Notes under the pieces: generated by a model
Told to the model about the DNA's origin: nothing
Database searches by the model: none
What the model saw: the letters and a program-made list of their open reading frames with translations, nothing else
Position numbers and translations under genes: made by a program
In this document: piece after piece, positions 47,229 through 59,189 of the stretch
How positions within the stretch are numbered: the first letter of the stretch is position 1
Layout: the number at the start of each line of letters is the position of its first letter
Assembly (NCBI GenBank): GCA_022376465.1
Contig: JACDTU010000001.1
Coordinates: forward strand, 2,790,001 to 2,854,000
Direction: 5' to 3'
Source of the DNA: Cubamyces lactineus
Taxonomy: Eukaryota; Basidiomycota; Agaricomycetes; Polyporales; Polyporaceae
DNA: 64,000 bases

Positions 47229-48909
47229 TCATTCGAAGAAGACGGAGCACCCTCTCAGTGTTGTCTGATTGCAGACGGTACACCATTGTTGCGTCGTATT
47301 CACCGCGCTGGGCTGTGAGGTGAGAAAGATAACGTCAGAAGAGTGGAGGGATATAATCACACAGAAATCGTACCGCGAGTTGGGAGATGAATTGCGACAG
47401 GGGCAGGGACGCTGCACCAAACAGAGTGAGGTCGTGGAACGACGGGTCCGAGGTCCCGTTCTTGAAGCGCATGTTGACCGTTGGCTCGTCCGACGGCGTC
47501 GCCGGCGCGTGCACCTCGAACGCGACCGTGGCCGCATAGTCCACTACATCGCGGTGAGCGAGTACATATTGAGCCACGGATATTCAAGTATTAGAGAAGA
47601 TGGAGGGGACGTACCGATGCCTGCGATGCCGGGATCGGCGATGGTGGCCTGGGTGACGTTGAAGAGGCTGATGAACGGCTTGTAGCTGATCTCGCTCAGC
47701 GCGAGCTTGAGCGGGTCGCTCGCGTTTGCGATCCGCGTGAGCGAGGTGAAGATGGACGGGAGGACTGTGCGTATCGCGACTGTGCACGCGGTGCGCAAGG
47801 TGCATGTGGTTAGTGTTATTGTACGGCACAGGGAGGGCGGTAGAGAGCAAAGGAGGAGCATACGCACTGTTACCGATGCCGTCCGGGGTGCCGTCCGTGA
47901 ACACGCCGTTCTCGTGGAAGTTGGCGTAGTAATAGGCTTGCGCGCCGTACGTTGGTGGGAGTTCGGCCAGGAAGGTCGCGTTGTGCTGCAGTTGCACGTT
48001 CACGAAGTCGAAGATCTGTGAATCTAGTTAGCTTCCAGTGCCTGAATCGCACGATGGGGTGATAGCACAGACATTGTACTATATACAGGAGAAGGAGAGG
48101 CAAATCAGCGATGGGTCCTGAGTGTCATAGCGTGGGGAAGCCGTACCATGTTCACAAAGTCGATCGAGCGGTTACCCAAGTACGGCTGGAGCAGCTCGAG
48201 GAATGGCTTGGCCTCCGTCGCTTCCGCCATAAACGATGACGACGCATAGAACTCAGAGATGTGGTTGTCGAAGTTCTGCACGTTAAAGATATGTCGTCGA
48301 TCAACATAGGTCGCAAACAAGCATGTGCATATATATTGGCTTACTGGGCATGAAGTGAAGCCTTCCAGCGAGATGTCTTCGTTGGGCTCGACACTCTCGA
48401 CTATGATTCGCCACCATGTGAACATCACTCTTTCGGAACTAGATGGAGGAAACGAACCTGGGATAGCTTGGTAACCCCCAAGGGGAGCAACGACAGTCGT
48501 CCCGTTCGCAAGGGTAATATTGTTGTCCGTCGTCGGAGGGAAAAGACCTTGCAGGAGACCCTGCACCGACGTCAAGATCACCGCGCCTTCGCCTCCAGCG
48601 TCAGCGCGGACGTCGAGCTGGTTGATGTCCGCGACGTCGGCGTCGATACCGTCGATCGCCGTCGGGGACGACGGGTCCAGGTAGGTGGCGCGGAGGAACG
48701 CTCCAAGGTCTTGCTCTTGCACCTGTATGCGGTGGAGATTAGCATATATTCGTGGGATTTGGCGAGCAAGCGAGAGGCATACGTACGCTTCCGAGCGCAG
48801 TCAAGAACGTCTGGGCGGGGTTATACGTGAAGGGGTCCTGGAAGAACTCGACACGATCACCATGCCGGGCGAGCAGCACCACACCAAGGAGGGTAGTCGT
48901 GTTGACCAT
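47229..48909 (-). CDS. Histidine-phosphatase (acid phosphatase-like), copy A
   Basis: A multi-exon gene starting MVNTTTLLGVVLLARHGDR. The RHGDR motif supplies the nucleophile of the histidine phosphatase superfamily, branch 2. Following exons encode VQEQDLGAFLRATYLD, the segment ATEAKPFLELLQPYLGNRSI, QAYYYANFHENGVFTDGTPD and KPFISLFNVTQAT, and the protein ends NQTTLRGCSVFFE. FHDLTLF near the end may hold the second catalytic His-Asp, but this is uncertain. The enzyme should hydrolyse phosphomonoesters. The chain has many N-x-S/T sites, as in a secreted glycoprotein, yet RHG begins at residue 15, which leaves no room for a cleavable signal peptide. Copy B is its tandem paralogue. Confidence 0.85.
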
Positions 48910-50020
48910 GATGATAGAGGCAAAAGGCGGCTGCTAGTGGAATCAGGGTCAAGATCCGCGCTGTACAGACCGACTTGCCATGACCGCGCCTCCTTCCCCA
49001 TGTTTTATACCACCAAAACATATCAGTTGGCGCCGTCTGCGTATACGCATATGACGAGTCCACCTTGGCAAAGTCAAACTTGACAGCCATATGCGCGCCA
49101 CCATCGGCCCATGATTGAAGCCTCTGGGAACCCCTCCATTCATCGACCGCCGCACTGTGAACGGGGCTCATCCCCGTGATGCACCTCGCTCCTGCGGAAC
49201 GTCGTTCCACGGCGCCGAGAGCCAGCCGGGCGTCCTGGTACAGCAAGTGCCAGGCTCTCTGCATTGTCGCGGTGGGGGCCCGGGCGTATGTCAGGACCCG
49301 TCCTTGTCGCGGAGCCGTCATAGTGTGAGGGCTGGTCGCTAAACCTTTCACTCAAGGTACGCGCAGTCGGCGGGCGGAGTGGTCAGAGTTCCAAATGCGC
49401 TGGGTGCATGCAGTGCAAGGCGAGTCATGAAGTCATGGTCAGCATCTTGCGAATGAGGAAAGGCAGTCAACTTACTGGCACAATCCTGAGGATCTACTTG
49501 TGCGAACGGCTTTAAGGCCGTATTCAGCCACAGACGATCCCCTGCAGTTGGGCGACTTGGAAGTAATTTGGCGACGCTGACCCTTACGCGCCGGGTGTGC
49601 ATGTGTTTTTCCGGAGGACGCTCGGAATACGAGATGGCGTATGTCTGCATTCTTTGCCTGTCAGGAATCAGGGCCGATAGACGCACGCCTGGCTGTCAGT
49701 GTCAAGGGTATGTTCAATGAACAGCCTTGTCTTCGGATCCAGCTAGGTAGACGTGCCCCAGGTGAAAGGAGCATTGGCTGTGGAGGCTTCAAGCCGAGCG
49801 ACTATTCACTGTCTTTGCGAAAGACGAGGCATCCGGTTGAGTTAGAGAGGGCGATGAGTAGCCATGACATGGGAAGTCTGTTCAAAGGTACGCGAACCAA
49901 TGTCGTACACCTTCAATGAAAAACAAGCGTTCATTTGTCCACGCCAATATTCAAAGTTCACGCGAATCTACAGCAGTCAGCATGTAAGAGTCTAGTCCGA
50001 GTACGTGATATCCAGGGACA
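48910..50020. other. Intergenic region between the phosphatases
   Basis: It holds the promoter of copy A, including the conserved element at 49290-49314, and the 3' flank of copy B. No gene is seen. Confidence 0.6.
49290..49314. promoter_or_regulatory. Conserved upstream element, phosphatase A
   Basis: GTCAGGACCCGT followed by CCTTGTCGCGGAG lies 381 bp before the start codon. Copy B has almost the same element (GTCAGGACCCGT, then ACTCGTCGCGAG) 355 bp before its own start, in the same orientation to the gene. Confidence 0.55.
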
Positions 50021-51674
50021 TCAGTTAAACACAGAGCACCCGCGCAAACTCGTCTGGTTGCAGGCCGTGCACCACTCCTGCGTCGTGTTCACCGCGATGG
50101 GCTGTAGGCAGATCATACTTGATGAGATCGTTTCATGGCATTGTAAGGTAAGGGAGGGAAAACGCACCGCGAGCTGCGAGATAAACTGCGAGAGCGGCAG
50201 CGACGTCTCGCCGAACAGCGTGAGGTCGTGGAAGACCGGATCCGTCGTCCCGTTCTTGAAGCGCATGTTCACCGTCGGCTCGTCCGCGGGCGATGCGGGC
50301 GCGTGCAGCTCCAGGGCGACGACAGACGCATAATCAACTAGGATCGGACGGACGATACGACACCTTGGTGAGAATCATATCACGCCCGACGTGGAGCAGG
50401 ATGACTCACCGATTCCGGCGATGCTCGGGTCCGTGTTGGTGGCCTGGGTGACGTTGAAGAGGCTGATGAACGGCTTGTAACTGATCTCGTTGAGCATGAT
50501 CTTCAGCGGGTCGCTCGCGTTGGCGATGCGTGTGAGGTCGGTGAATATGGATGGGAGGATGGTGCGGATCCCAACTTCGTGTGTCAACCACCAGAGTCAG
50601 TCAGATGTTACTCATCGGACGAATGAGATGTAAGGTACGCACTGTTACCGATGCCGTCGGGAGGCGAGTCCGTGAACACGCCGTTCTCGTGGAAGTTGGC
50701 GTAGTAGTAGGATTGCGCGGCGAATGTCGACGGGAGCTCGGCGAGGAACGTCGCGTTGTGGACGCTTTGAACGTTCACGAAGTCGAAGATCTGCAAGGAA
50801 ATCAAGACATCATGACGAGCTGTGAACACAATCAAAACAGCTAGCGTACGTTGAACTGATAGGTATGTGAGAATCAGTGAGCAGTATGGACGCAGTTGTT
50901 AGGACGTACCATATTTGTAAAGTCGATCGAGCGGTTACCCAAGTACGGCTGGAGCAGCTCAAGGAAAGGCTTGGCCTCCGTCGCTTCCGCCATGAACGAT
51001 GGCGACGCATAGAACTCAGAGATATGGTTGTCGAAGTTCTGAACAGCAAGCCCTCTCAGTGCCTCCACGCGTTAATACTCGATCACGTTACAGACTCACC
51101 GGACACGACGTAAAGCTATTCAAGGAGATGTCTAAGTTGGGTTCAACACTCTCCACTGTAAGTCGCATCATGTATCAGATGTAAGCTCCGTGGAAGCCTG
51201 CGAAGGGCGTTTGCGTACCAGGAATAGCCTGATATCCGCCCAGAGGTGCGACGACAGTGGTACCATTCGCAAGCGTTATATTGTTGTCCGTGGTAGGCGG
51301 GAACAGCCCCTGGAGCAAGCCCTGCACAGAGATCAGGATGACAGACCCTCCGCCTCCCGCGTCCGCGCGGACGTCGAGCTGGTTGACGTTCGCGACGTCC
51401 GCGCTTATACCCTCTATGAATGTGGGTGAGGCGGGGTCGAGGTACGTCCCGCGGAGGAAGGTCCCGAGCTGCTGCTCTTGAACCTATTGAGCGTAGAGTT
51501 CTCTTCGTCAGAATCAACCCATGCGATCCCGAAGCGAAAGGGGGAACGCACGCTTCCGAGGGGTGTGAGGAACGTCTGCACCGGGTTATACGTGAAGGGA
51601 TCCTGGAAAAACTCCAGGCGGTCGCCGTGGCGGGCAAGGAGGACTACGCCGAGGAGCGTTGTTGCGTTGACCAT
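50021..51674 (-). CDS. Histidine-phosphatase (acid phosphatase-like), copy B
   Basis: A tandem paralogue of copy A with the same orientation and exon plan. It begins MVNATTLLGVVLLARHGDR and ends NQTSLRGCSVFN. It keeps the RHGDR nucleophile motif, ATEAKPFLELLQPYLGNRSI, QSYYYANFHENGVFTD, KPFISLFNVTQAT and FHDLTLFGETSLPLSQF. Coding identity to copy A is high while the introns differ. The same puzzle of many glycosylation sites without a signal peptide applies. Expected activity is phosphomonoester hydrolysis; the substrate is unknown. Confidence 0.85.
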
Positions 51675-52470
51675 GCTGAAGGATGAAGACGGATGTGGAA
51701 CAAAGTCGAGTAGACGACTCAAGGTGTCGCTCACCCTCATGTATGCGCCTTTATACCCTCACAGCGAGTCCGAGACGCCTTCATTTGATATGTCAGTCCT
51801 CCGAGCGAAGCGCGTTGTTGCCCGCCGCAGCCCCAGATATTCGGAATACAGTCTACGATGTGCGACAGCGTCAGTGAGGTCCATCGGCGTCCGCATGGCT
51901 GCATCGGCGGTGTACCTCAGGGCTTCAATGGTAGGACGCGGGGTATGCTGTGTGGCGCTCGGCTGCGAATCGGATTAGCTGTAAACCTGACAGGCTCATT
52001 GTTATGCCAGTGTCGGCGGGGGATCGCGGTCAGGACCCGTACTCGTCGCGAGAGTGTTCGTGTGTTATTGCAGGCGGGCAAACGAACAAAACTCCGCACG
52101 CAGTCGCGGTGCCCGTCCGGGCCTGTTGCTGCGGGCCTGCAGCATATGAAGAAAGATCGAGTCCTGTCATTCATATGATGATCGCCCATGGGAATAAACA
52201 AACTTACATGTGTGTCAAATAGTTGTCAGACAGGAAGAATGCAGACGAACGTCGCGACGATAAATCGTACGTACCGGTTGTGCAGCTCAAGGAGCATCGT
52301 TGGTGCGCAGGAACTCAAGTCGACGAAAGACGGGCAATAGCACAAATTACAAGAACACACATAATATACAGAGGCAACAGCAATCTCTAGAGCAAACAGC
52401 GATGGGCGTGCGATCATGGTGAAGGGACAACACAAAACACACCTCCCCGCACTATCTCCGTCGCCCGTGC
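51675..52470. other. Intergenic region
   Basis: It contains the promoter of phosphatase B with the conserved element near 52029-52053, and the 3' flank of ISY1. No gene is seen. Confidence 0.6.
52029..52053. promoter_or_regulatory. Conserved upstream element, phosphatase B
   Basis: This is the counterpart of the element at 49290-49314. The bases around it are much less alike, so the block stands out. Confidence 0.5.
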
Positions 52471-53700
52471 TCATGACTCGTTGCCAAAGTACTCCTCCAC
52501 GAGCGCCTTCTTCCTCAGCTCTAGCAAGAACTGCTCCATCTCCTCTCTCGTCGGCATCTTCGGCGGCATAAGAATCTCGGGCGAGAGCACAGGGATGTAC
52601 GCCGCCGTGCGCCGAGCATGCGCCTCCATCGCCGCGTCGGTCGACAAGTCGTGTGCGGGCCCGGTTCCTGATGCTGCTGTTGATGCTGCGGGTGCTTGTG
52701 AGCCGTCGGTGCGCGCTCGTTTTGAGATCTCCGTAGAGGACGCGTCGGCGGCGGACATGGACACATCCCCGTCTCCGTCGGATTCTGGTGCCTTGCGCTT
52801 CGTGTCTGGGGGCCCTGCCACTTGGCTCGCCTCGGTGAGGAGCGCAGAAAGGGGCTTGACGGGTCGCGGAATGGGAGGTATAGGTTCGTCTGTCGAGAGA
52901 CCGAGGACGTTACGTATGTGGTTGTACGCATCTTCCCACTCTGTACGCGTAGATCCCTGTAAGTGAATGTCCAAAGGGGCTCGTGAAAAGACTACACATA
53001 CCTTCTTTCTCCGCCTTCGCCTCATACTCGAGCAGCGCCCCATCCGCCTCGTCCAAATCGCCAAAATACCCCGGGCCCTGGTTCGTGAACTTCTTGTAAT
53101 AGCTGTGCACCTTGTTCTCCTCGTCCTCCTCTTTCTTCTTGCTCACGAAGAGCTCCTTCACGCCCGGCAGCTCCTTCGCGCGCCCAAAGTACTTGTAGCC
53201 CTTCGTGCCCGGCACCTCCTTCCCGTCGTCGTCCAGCATCGCGACGTTCCGCCGGTAGTTCGCGCCCCCGAGCGCGACGATCTGGTTCTCCCAGTGCCGC
53301 TTCTCCCGCAGGAGCCGGTTGATCTCGTCGTTCAGGTCGCGCACCTCGTAGTCCGTCAGGCCCGCTGCACATTTCCGGAGGTCCCCTCGTTAGCGTCCAT
53401 TCGTATTCGCCCGTGGCTTCTGCTTGGGAGATGGGTGACGCACCATCTTGGATTTTGGACACCTTCCGACTGATCTCGCGCAATATCTCTCCTCGCCACC
53501 GCTCGCACTCGCGCAGGCTCTTGCACGCGCTCGCCATGCGCGGCCTGCGGTCGCTCCGCGTCCCCAGCCCGAGCTCCGCCGCCTGCGCCTCGCGGAAGCG
53601 GTACAGCATAGACTGTGCTTTCTCCTCATTACGAGCCTACCACAGCAGATACAGAGTCAATATCGCAGCTTTTATTATAGGAGCAGTATATACAAACCAT
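52471..53700 (-). CDS. ISY1: Pre-mRNA splicing factor ISY1
   Basis: Four exons (53698-53700, 53444-53636, 53002-53364, 52471-52940) join in frame to 342 residues. The N-terminus MARNEEKAQSMLYRFREAQA and the following CKSLRECERWRGEILREISR and GLTDYEVRDLNDEINRLLRE are diagnostic for ISY1. This is a subunit of the Prp19-associated complex in the catalytic spliceosome that helps position the first step. GANYRRNVAMLDDDGKEVPG and YFGRAKELPGVKELF are also typical. The C-terminal part is a low-complexity acidic linker followed by a conserved helix (PTREEMEQFLLELRKKALVE). The first coding exon is the ATG alone, followed by GTTTGT. The last junction uses the acceptor GTACAG before AGTGGG, since the nearer acceptor would break the frame. 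Confidence 0.95.
53698..53700 (-). other. ATG-only first coding exon of ISY1
   Basis: The ATG is directly followed by donor GTTTGT. An acceptor at 53637-53640 joins it to GCT CGT AAT GAG, restoring the conserved start MARNEEKAQSM. Confidence 0.85.
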
Positions 53701-56579
53701 TTTGACGCAGTCTGGCTAGGCTGGAGGGTTGTGAGACGGCTTGGGAGGTGAGAGGAAGGTTGGGACAAGTGTGGCGTGTGGAGGGAGCAGTTGGGCGCTT
53801 TCGTGAGCCAGAGGACGTGACGTGTGATCCTGTGTGACTACCGTTTCTGTCATGCAAGTCACGTTGTGTGGTCCATCCGGCGCCAATGGGCACACGCACG
53901 TCACCGACGACACTTTTCCAAGTGTCATGGACGACTCTGAGCTAGGGCCCATCCATTCGCTGCAACGTGGTTTGCGTGTCTTTAGCTAGCACTCTCTGGC
54001 ATGATTCTCCGGCTATCTCAAGGGCTCTCTGGCAGTGTCAACGCTTCTCGAGTGGCACTGTCTGCGCGTCGGATATGCTGCTTCGAACTGGTATGCTCTG
54101 GAAGCTGTATCTGAGATGCAATTACTGCGATGCGGCGCGTTTTCTCGCGACAACGGATATGGTTTCTCTAGGGGCTTGGCGACACGCAAACGAGTGTTAC
54201 CTAAGGCGAATTATCCAAGCAGATTCGAGTGGTGATTCCCGCACAGCACGCACAAATCGATGATGTGGTACTTGACGAAAGGCCAAGTCCTTACGAGGAC
54301 GTCATTATGCGATGTGAACGTCTGGTGAGTGCGCTTGCATTAACGACCTCGCCCAGCAGCTAACCGACGGTGTTTAGCGAATCAGCATGCCTTGCGCCTC
54401 ATTGCGTGTGCCACTGGCGGGGTAGTTTGAGCCTTTGAGAAGGTTTGGCGTTCGGAGACGTTCCTTTGAACTGAACAGTGAATCCTTTCTACCACAATGC
54501 CCCGGAACGTGTACTCGCAACAATCAACGCGTACACGCAGTTTTGTCGAACTCTGTCTAATGAATCGAGGCTGAGATTCACCGAAGCTATCCCATCTCCG
54601 TCTCCAGTCTGTCGCAGCTTGCTTTCTTTATCAATCAATTCCCGCTGCCTCTTCCTCCTCTTCCTTCCAATCACCTTTAGCGCTTCCACCGAAGCGGTGA
54701 ACGTGCTAGTCGTGCTCGCAGTGACGGGGATCGTGGGTGGCACATTTCACGAGCTCTAGTACCTCCGACGCTGACTTGAGCGGATTGCACACAAGCGACG
54801 AAGGTCAGGGACACGCTGAAGATTCGCAGTCGTGTGTCATTACAGGATGACGTTCTGAGTCTCTGCTCAAACTCTCTCACCATCGTAGCCCGGAGTTCTC
54901 CGCGTAACCTCCGTCAAGACGGATCCTGAGGCTGCCGTGAAGTCGCTACGCTACGAGGCTTTTTCAAATTGCAACACTTGGTATGTGTGTGTCCTAGGCG
55001 TGCCCTGTTTGGCTGAAACTCTGATACGGAGCTGGCTACAGATACATTTCACATCGGAGTGACGCTCTCCAAAGCAACCTCGACGATACCAAACGCCTTG
55101 TTCGGAGGGCTTCTTGTGTCGTGCAGTGTACTGTGTACCTGCAAGACGGGCTTGAAGACGATTTGATGTGGTAGTATGTGGATGTAACGCAGCCACGTCT
55201 CTATGGGTATCGCGGCTGCTCAGCTCAGCGTTCGAGTGACTCTCGAGTGGTTAAGCACCAAGGGCGACTATACGCTTGCTTGGCGATCGAACATGCTCAT
55301 CTCCCTTCCCTCTCACACCACAGGAGCTCACAGGACGATCGGTAGTGATTCCTTGCACATACTGATTGGAGACAGATGCTCGTTCGACGTTGGTGCCCGC
55401 TTACGCACGCTCCCACTGGGCCACTGCCCTGAATGGGATTTGCAAATTATCAGAGCAAACAGGCCACAACCGAGCCCTGATACGATCTGGATGACATAGG
55501 GCCATTTGCGCCTTGCAAAAGCGAGAAACTCTCAAATGCACAACCGAACAGGGCTGATGACGCGCTGCAAACTGAGCGCTGAGCTGACGACATTTCGCTG
55601 ATGTCGTGCGAGTCGCGACGGTCGGTCTCTCTTCATGATGTTTTGATGATGCTCTGGCAGGATGTTATCGACCAGACTTTGATTCTGCTCGTGACGCGAA
55701 CACAATTCATGACGCGGCGCACGAGACCGTGGACCAGAACGAGCGTTGAGGACGACCGAGATCTGAGATCTCCTCTCCCGATCTGAATCGATCGACCAGC
55801 AAACAGGACCAAATCTGGGTGATCGCTCGCTAGCGCCGGGCTGGGATTGGGAGTCTGCTCGCCCTGATCTCGACACACCCCGCACCCCGCCCTTGGGCCT
55901 GCACAGCTGCACTCCAGCTTACGCCTCGTTGCTCTCGTCTCGTCGATGTCCTCGCTTCGCTGATGCTGTCTCCGTTATCCTGTTTACCTCAGAGTACGAC
56001 CAACGGCGACCACAAAGGACTCAGACACACTCGCCTACCTCCCGAGCTCTAGCGTAGCTCGAGCCTCGCGGTCTGCTCGTGTCTTCAGTGGCACATCCTT
56101 ACTTTCTCAACCACCAGGCGCCCATTTCCATCTTCCTCCTGCGGGCTCGGCTACCACTTGCGCAGGCCAAACATGAAGCATCCCCCTTTGCGCATTCAAG
56201 GTCTTTCTCTCTCCGATACCACTCCCTTTGGTGGGGGACCTCCGCCAAAAAGTATAAAGCCCGCAATTCTACGCCGCCGATCCTCCATCCCGCCCGATCG
56301 TGCACAGCTCTGCTAGCTGAGTACACTGTGGCTGCTTGTGGTACCGACTAGCATCCGACCCCGCCTCCCGCCCCCCGCCCGTCCCGCCGGCAAATATCCA
56401 TTCCAAGAAAATAGTCTTCCGCTTCTTCGTTGCCGACGCCCTTTTTTGGCATCCCCCGTGCTAGCGACTACTTCTCCCCGTTATCTCTAGCATATCTCCC
56501 CACCTCGTCTTTGTCTTCTGCCGCCATCAGAGGACGAGAGGTCGACATTCATCGTCGTTCAAAAATTACCACGCTCAAC
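53701..56579. other. 2.9 kb gene-poor stretch
   Basis: No gene is recognised. The last 600 bp before the next gene are pyrimidine-rich and probably form its promoter and leader; a TATAAAG at 56253-56259 lies 321 bp before the ATG. Confidence 0.5.
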
Positions 56580-58209
56580 ATGCAACAAAAGCAGAAGTCT
56601 ACCGCCGCCCCGCCTGCATCTGCAGCGGGGCCTGCTCATCGTCGCACGCCGTCGATCACGCTGGTGAACACCAGCGCAGACAATGCCGCCGTCACTGAGC
56701 TCTCTATCGGACGCTTGACCACCAGGCCGGACGATCTTACCTTGTCCATTGTATGTCCCATCGCCCACACGTGTACGCTCCGAAGCTGATGAGCTACATG
56801 CTCCCCCGATCTAGGACTGGGAGAGGCGCACGACGTCCGTCACGCTCGTATACAATTGCAGTTCACAGCGGGCCTCCCAGGGGTCAGTTCTCTCCCCCAA
56901 TTGTCCACTGCTGTTCCCACACTAACTCGCTGCTCAGTGCCGCCGCCGAACGACGCAACACCACCGCCGTCCAAATTCCCCGCAGGTCTAGCAACCTCGT
57001 CGACGCCGCGGCCCCGCCCACTCGTGCAACTTCCCCATGCTCGCGCGGCTGCCGCGAGGGCGGCGCTTCTCGTGCTCCCCGCAACCTCATTCCCGTCCCG
57101 CAGCTGAACCTACCTACCTCGCCCACTCTCGAGAGTGCTATCGGACAGGCTTTGAGCGGCGAGAGAGACTCCAGCACCCCGTACATTCCGCTTCCGCGTC
57201 GTAATGTGGTGCAGGCTCAGAGGGCGGCTGCGAGGGCTATGGCTAGGGCGGAGGCCCCGAGCCCCCAACCTGAAACTGAGCCTGCTATCGGGCGGGCTTC
57301 CGCACCGAGGTCGAGTGCGCCGACGCCCGCGCCTCCAACTCCAGCTCCTGCTGTTGCCCCCACTGCCACAGTTGCCCTTGAGACCACAGCGACGCCCACG
57401 ACCCCTGCTCGGCCTGCCCAAGGCGGTCAGGGCTCTGCTCGTGGAGCAGTTCGCTCGGCGGCATCTGCCGCACGGAACGCCGCTGCCGCTACTACCACTG
57501 CGAGTCCTACAAGCCACACCGTCCGTGTCAAGGCAGAGATCGTCACGCACGGCGACCCCAACGACAGCTCCTCTACCCCGACTAAGCGGTACGTCTCTCT
57601 CCTCCCCACCCCCTCCTCACGTACAGCCCGACTGACCGACCGACCCTCCTCCAACATAGTGTGATTACGCTGCACCCGCACAAGCAGTTCCGCAAGATCC
57701 GGGGGACGAACAGGCTCACGACGTGGTACGGCCCGACCGAGTCCCTCAACCGGCTCCCCGCGCCCCCGCACATCCTCAGCCCGCGCCGCGGGAACCTGTA
57801 CGTGCACAAGCACCGCGCGGGCGTGCAGATCTGGATGTACGTCTGTCCTCCCCGGGAGCGCGTTGATATCCCCGCCGGTGCCGCTGCTGGTGCTGGTGCC
57901 GAAGTTGGGAGCGCCAGCGCGGGCACGCGAGGAGGTGTCCGTACGAGGCAGCGCGGAGCCGACGCTGACGGGGACGTGCGCATGCCCGACGCCGCCTCGG
58001 CAACCGGAGAGCGAGAGGCAGAGAGGGTGGTGGATGAGGAAGTGGGATGGCGCATGGTCTTCCCTGGCGATGCGCACCCGGACATGGAGGGGTACGTGCT
58101 GCACCTCCTCGACGACGGCACGCCGCGCTGGGTGAAGGCGTCCTCGGCCAAGTCGTATGAGGGCGGGAGGAAGCTGCGGAGGCGGCTTAGGCGGTACTCG
58201 GAGTGCTGA
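56580..58209 (+). CDS. Unrecognised tandem family, member 1
   Basis: Four exons (56580-56750, 56815-56882, 56938-57588, 57660-58209) join exactly to 479 residues, starting MQQKQKSTAAPP. I do not recognise the protein. Residues 1-296 are low complexity, rich in Ala, Pro, Thr and Ser, without a signal peptide or membrane segment. Residues 297-479 form a module shared with the next two genes: KQFRKIRG, TTWYGP, LPAPPHI, NLYVHKHRAGVQIWMYV, then after an insert of about 70 residues HPDMEGYVLHLLDDGTPRWV. The insert is acidic and specific to this member. An intron lies just before the module in all three genes. The C-terminus is strongly basic (RKLRRRLRRYSEC). Nuclear location or nucleic-acid contact is possible but only inferred. 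Confidence 0.85.
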
Positions 58210-58489
58210 GTTGCTCTGGGTGTTCGCTCAATTCTCCTACTCTAGTTTTGGTTCAAATATTGATAACAAGTCACAAGTGATGTGTATCTCTTCTGTGGTC
58301 CCATATGCGAAAATCGAAATGATATATACTGCGTTCACAACACCTTGGATGAACAAAGTCAACCTCGATAGCGTGTATGGCATGCTTGAGTCCATCCGTT
58401 GTGGTCGTCTTTCAGGCTCTCACATTCAATAGACAGCACAAAACGTTATTGACCGCTGGGAGGGAGGGCTCACTGAGTGTGGAGGAATT

Positions 58490-59060
58490 TGGCCTCCTGA
58501 TCTCGGCACCGAGCAAGAGACGCGCGCGGTGCCGAGGCGCGCGTATCTGGCTCCATCCTCCTCCTGCGGTACCGACTCCTCCTCGGCTTTCTCCTGGCTC
58601 CCACGAACTCTGGCTTTGCGACGGACTCTGCTAGTTGCTGAGACAATAAGCCCATCGCTATCCGCTTTTTGTTCGCCATTTACGGTAGCGGGGAAAACTC
58701 GACCGTTGTATGTCCGGATAACGGTTGGCTACGCTCGGAACCGTCGGTACCAAGTCGGTACCGTTGCGCTACCGGCCGCTTGAGGGTTTGGGGCTTTGAG
58801 CTCGTAAGTGTTCTGCACATGTGGGGTAGAGGCGTGTTGTCTGTATTCTGCCTCGCAGGGTATCGTGTATTGACGTGGAAGCCACAGTACTTGACATTAG
58901 GGAAGTCGTGGTACCCGTACATGCGCGTACGGTGAGCTCGTATCATGACGTCGAAGACCAGTGATCTCGCGAACACGTAGTCCTCGTCAAACGTTCTATG
59001 CTTGGCGATGCCATTGCGCCCTTCAGCGTGGCTGAAGATTGCCATGACGTTCTGCACCGG
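58490..59060 (-). pseudogene. Diverged tandem segment, copy 1
   Basis: On the minus strand it encodes FDEDYVFARSLVFDVM, then YCGFHVNTRYPA. Copy 2 at 59190-59745 encodes LDEGYVAAEPLVFDVV and YCGLRISIPYAG in the same order. Bases such as GTCGGTACC, CGGCCGCTTG and GACGTCGAAGAC align along the whole length. The match at protein level suggests an old gene pair. Neither copy gives a convincing start or full exon set, so both are probably decayed. The family is not recognised. Confidence 0.45.
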
Positions 59061-59189
59061 TGAATACGACGGAGAGACGTTGCTTGCTGCCTAGCATTGA
59101 GCGCACCAGCGAACTTGGCTCTACGATGCGCATTGCAATCACGGTCCGTCAGTCCTAGTCGTCTTCTTCTAACCACGCACAAGGAGGTT

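Noticed and set aside
48857..49351. Hydrophobic stretch LTLIPLAAAFCLYH just before phosphatase A as its signal peptide
   Set aside because: It is in a different frame from MVNTTTLLGVV, I see no intron that would join them, and copy B has nothing similar.
56753..57664. A single 303-codon open frame as the complete first family member
   Set aside because: It runs through intron sequence and misses the true start. The four-exon chain gives an ATG start, good splice sites and the shared C-terminal module.
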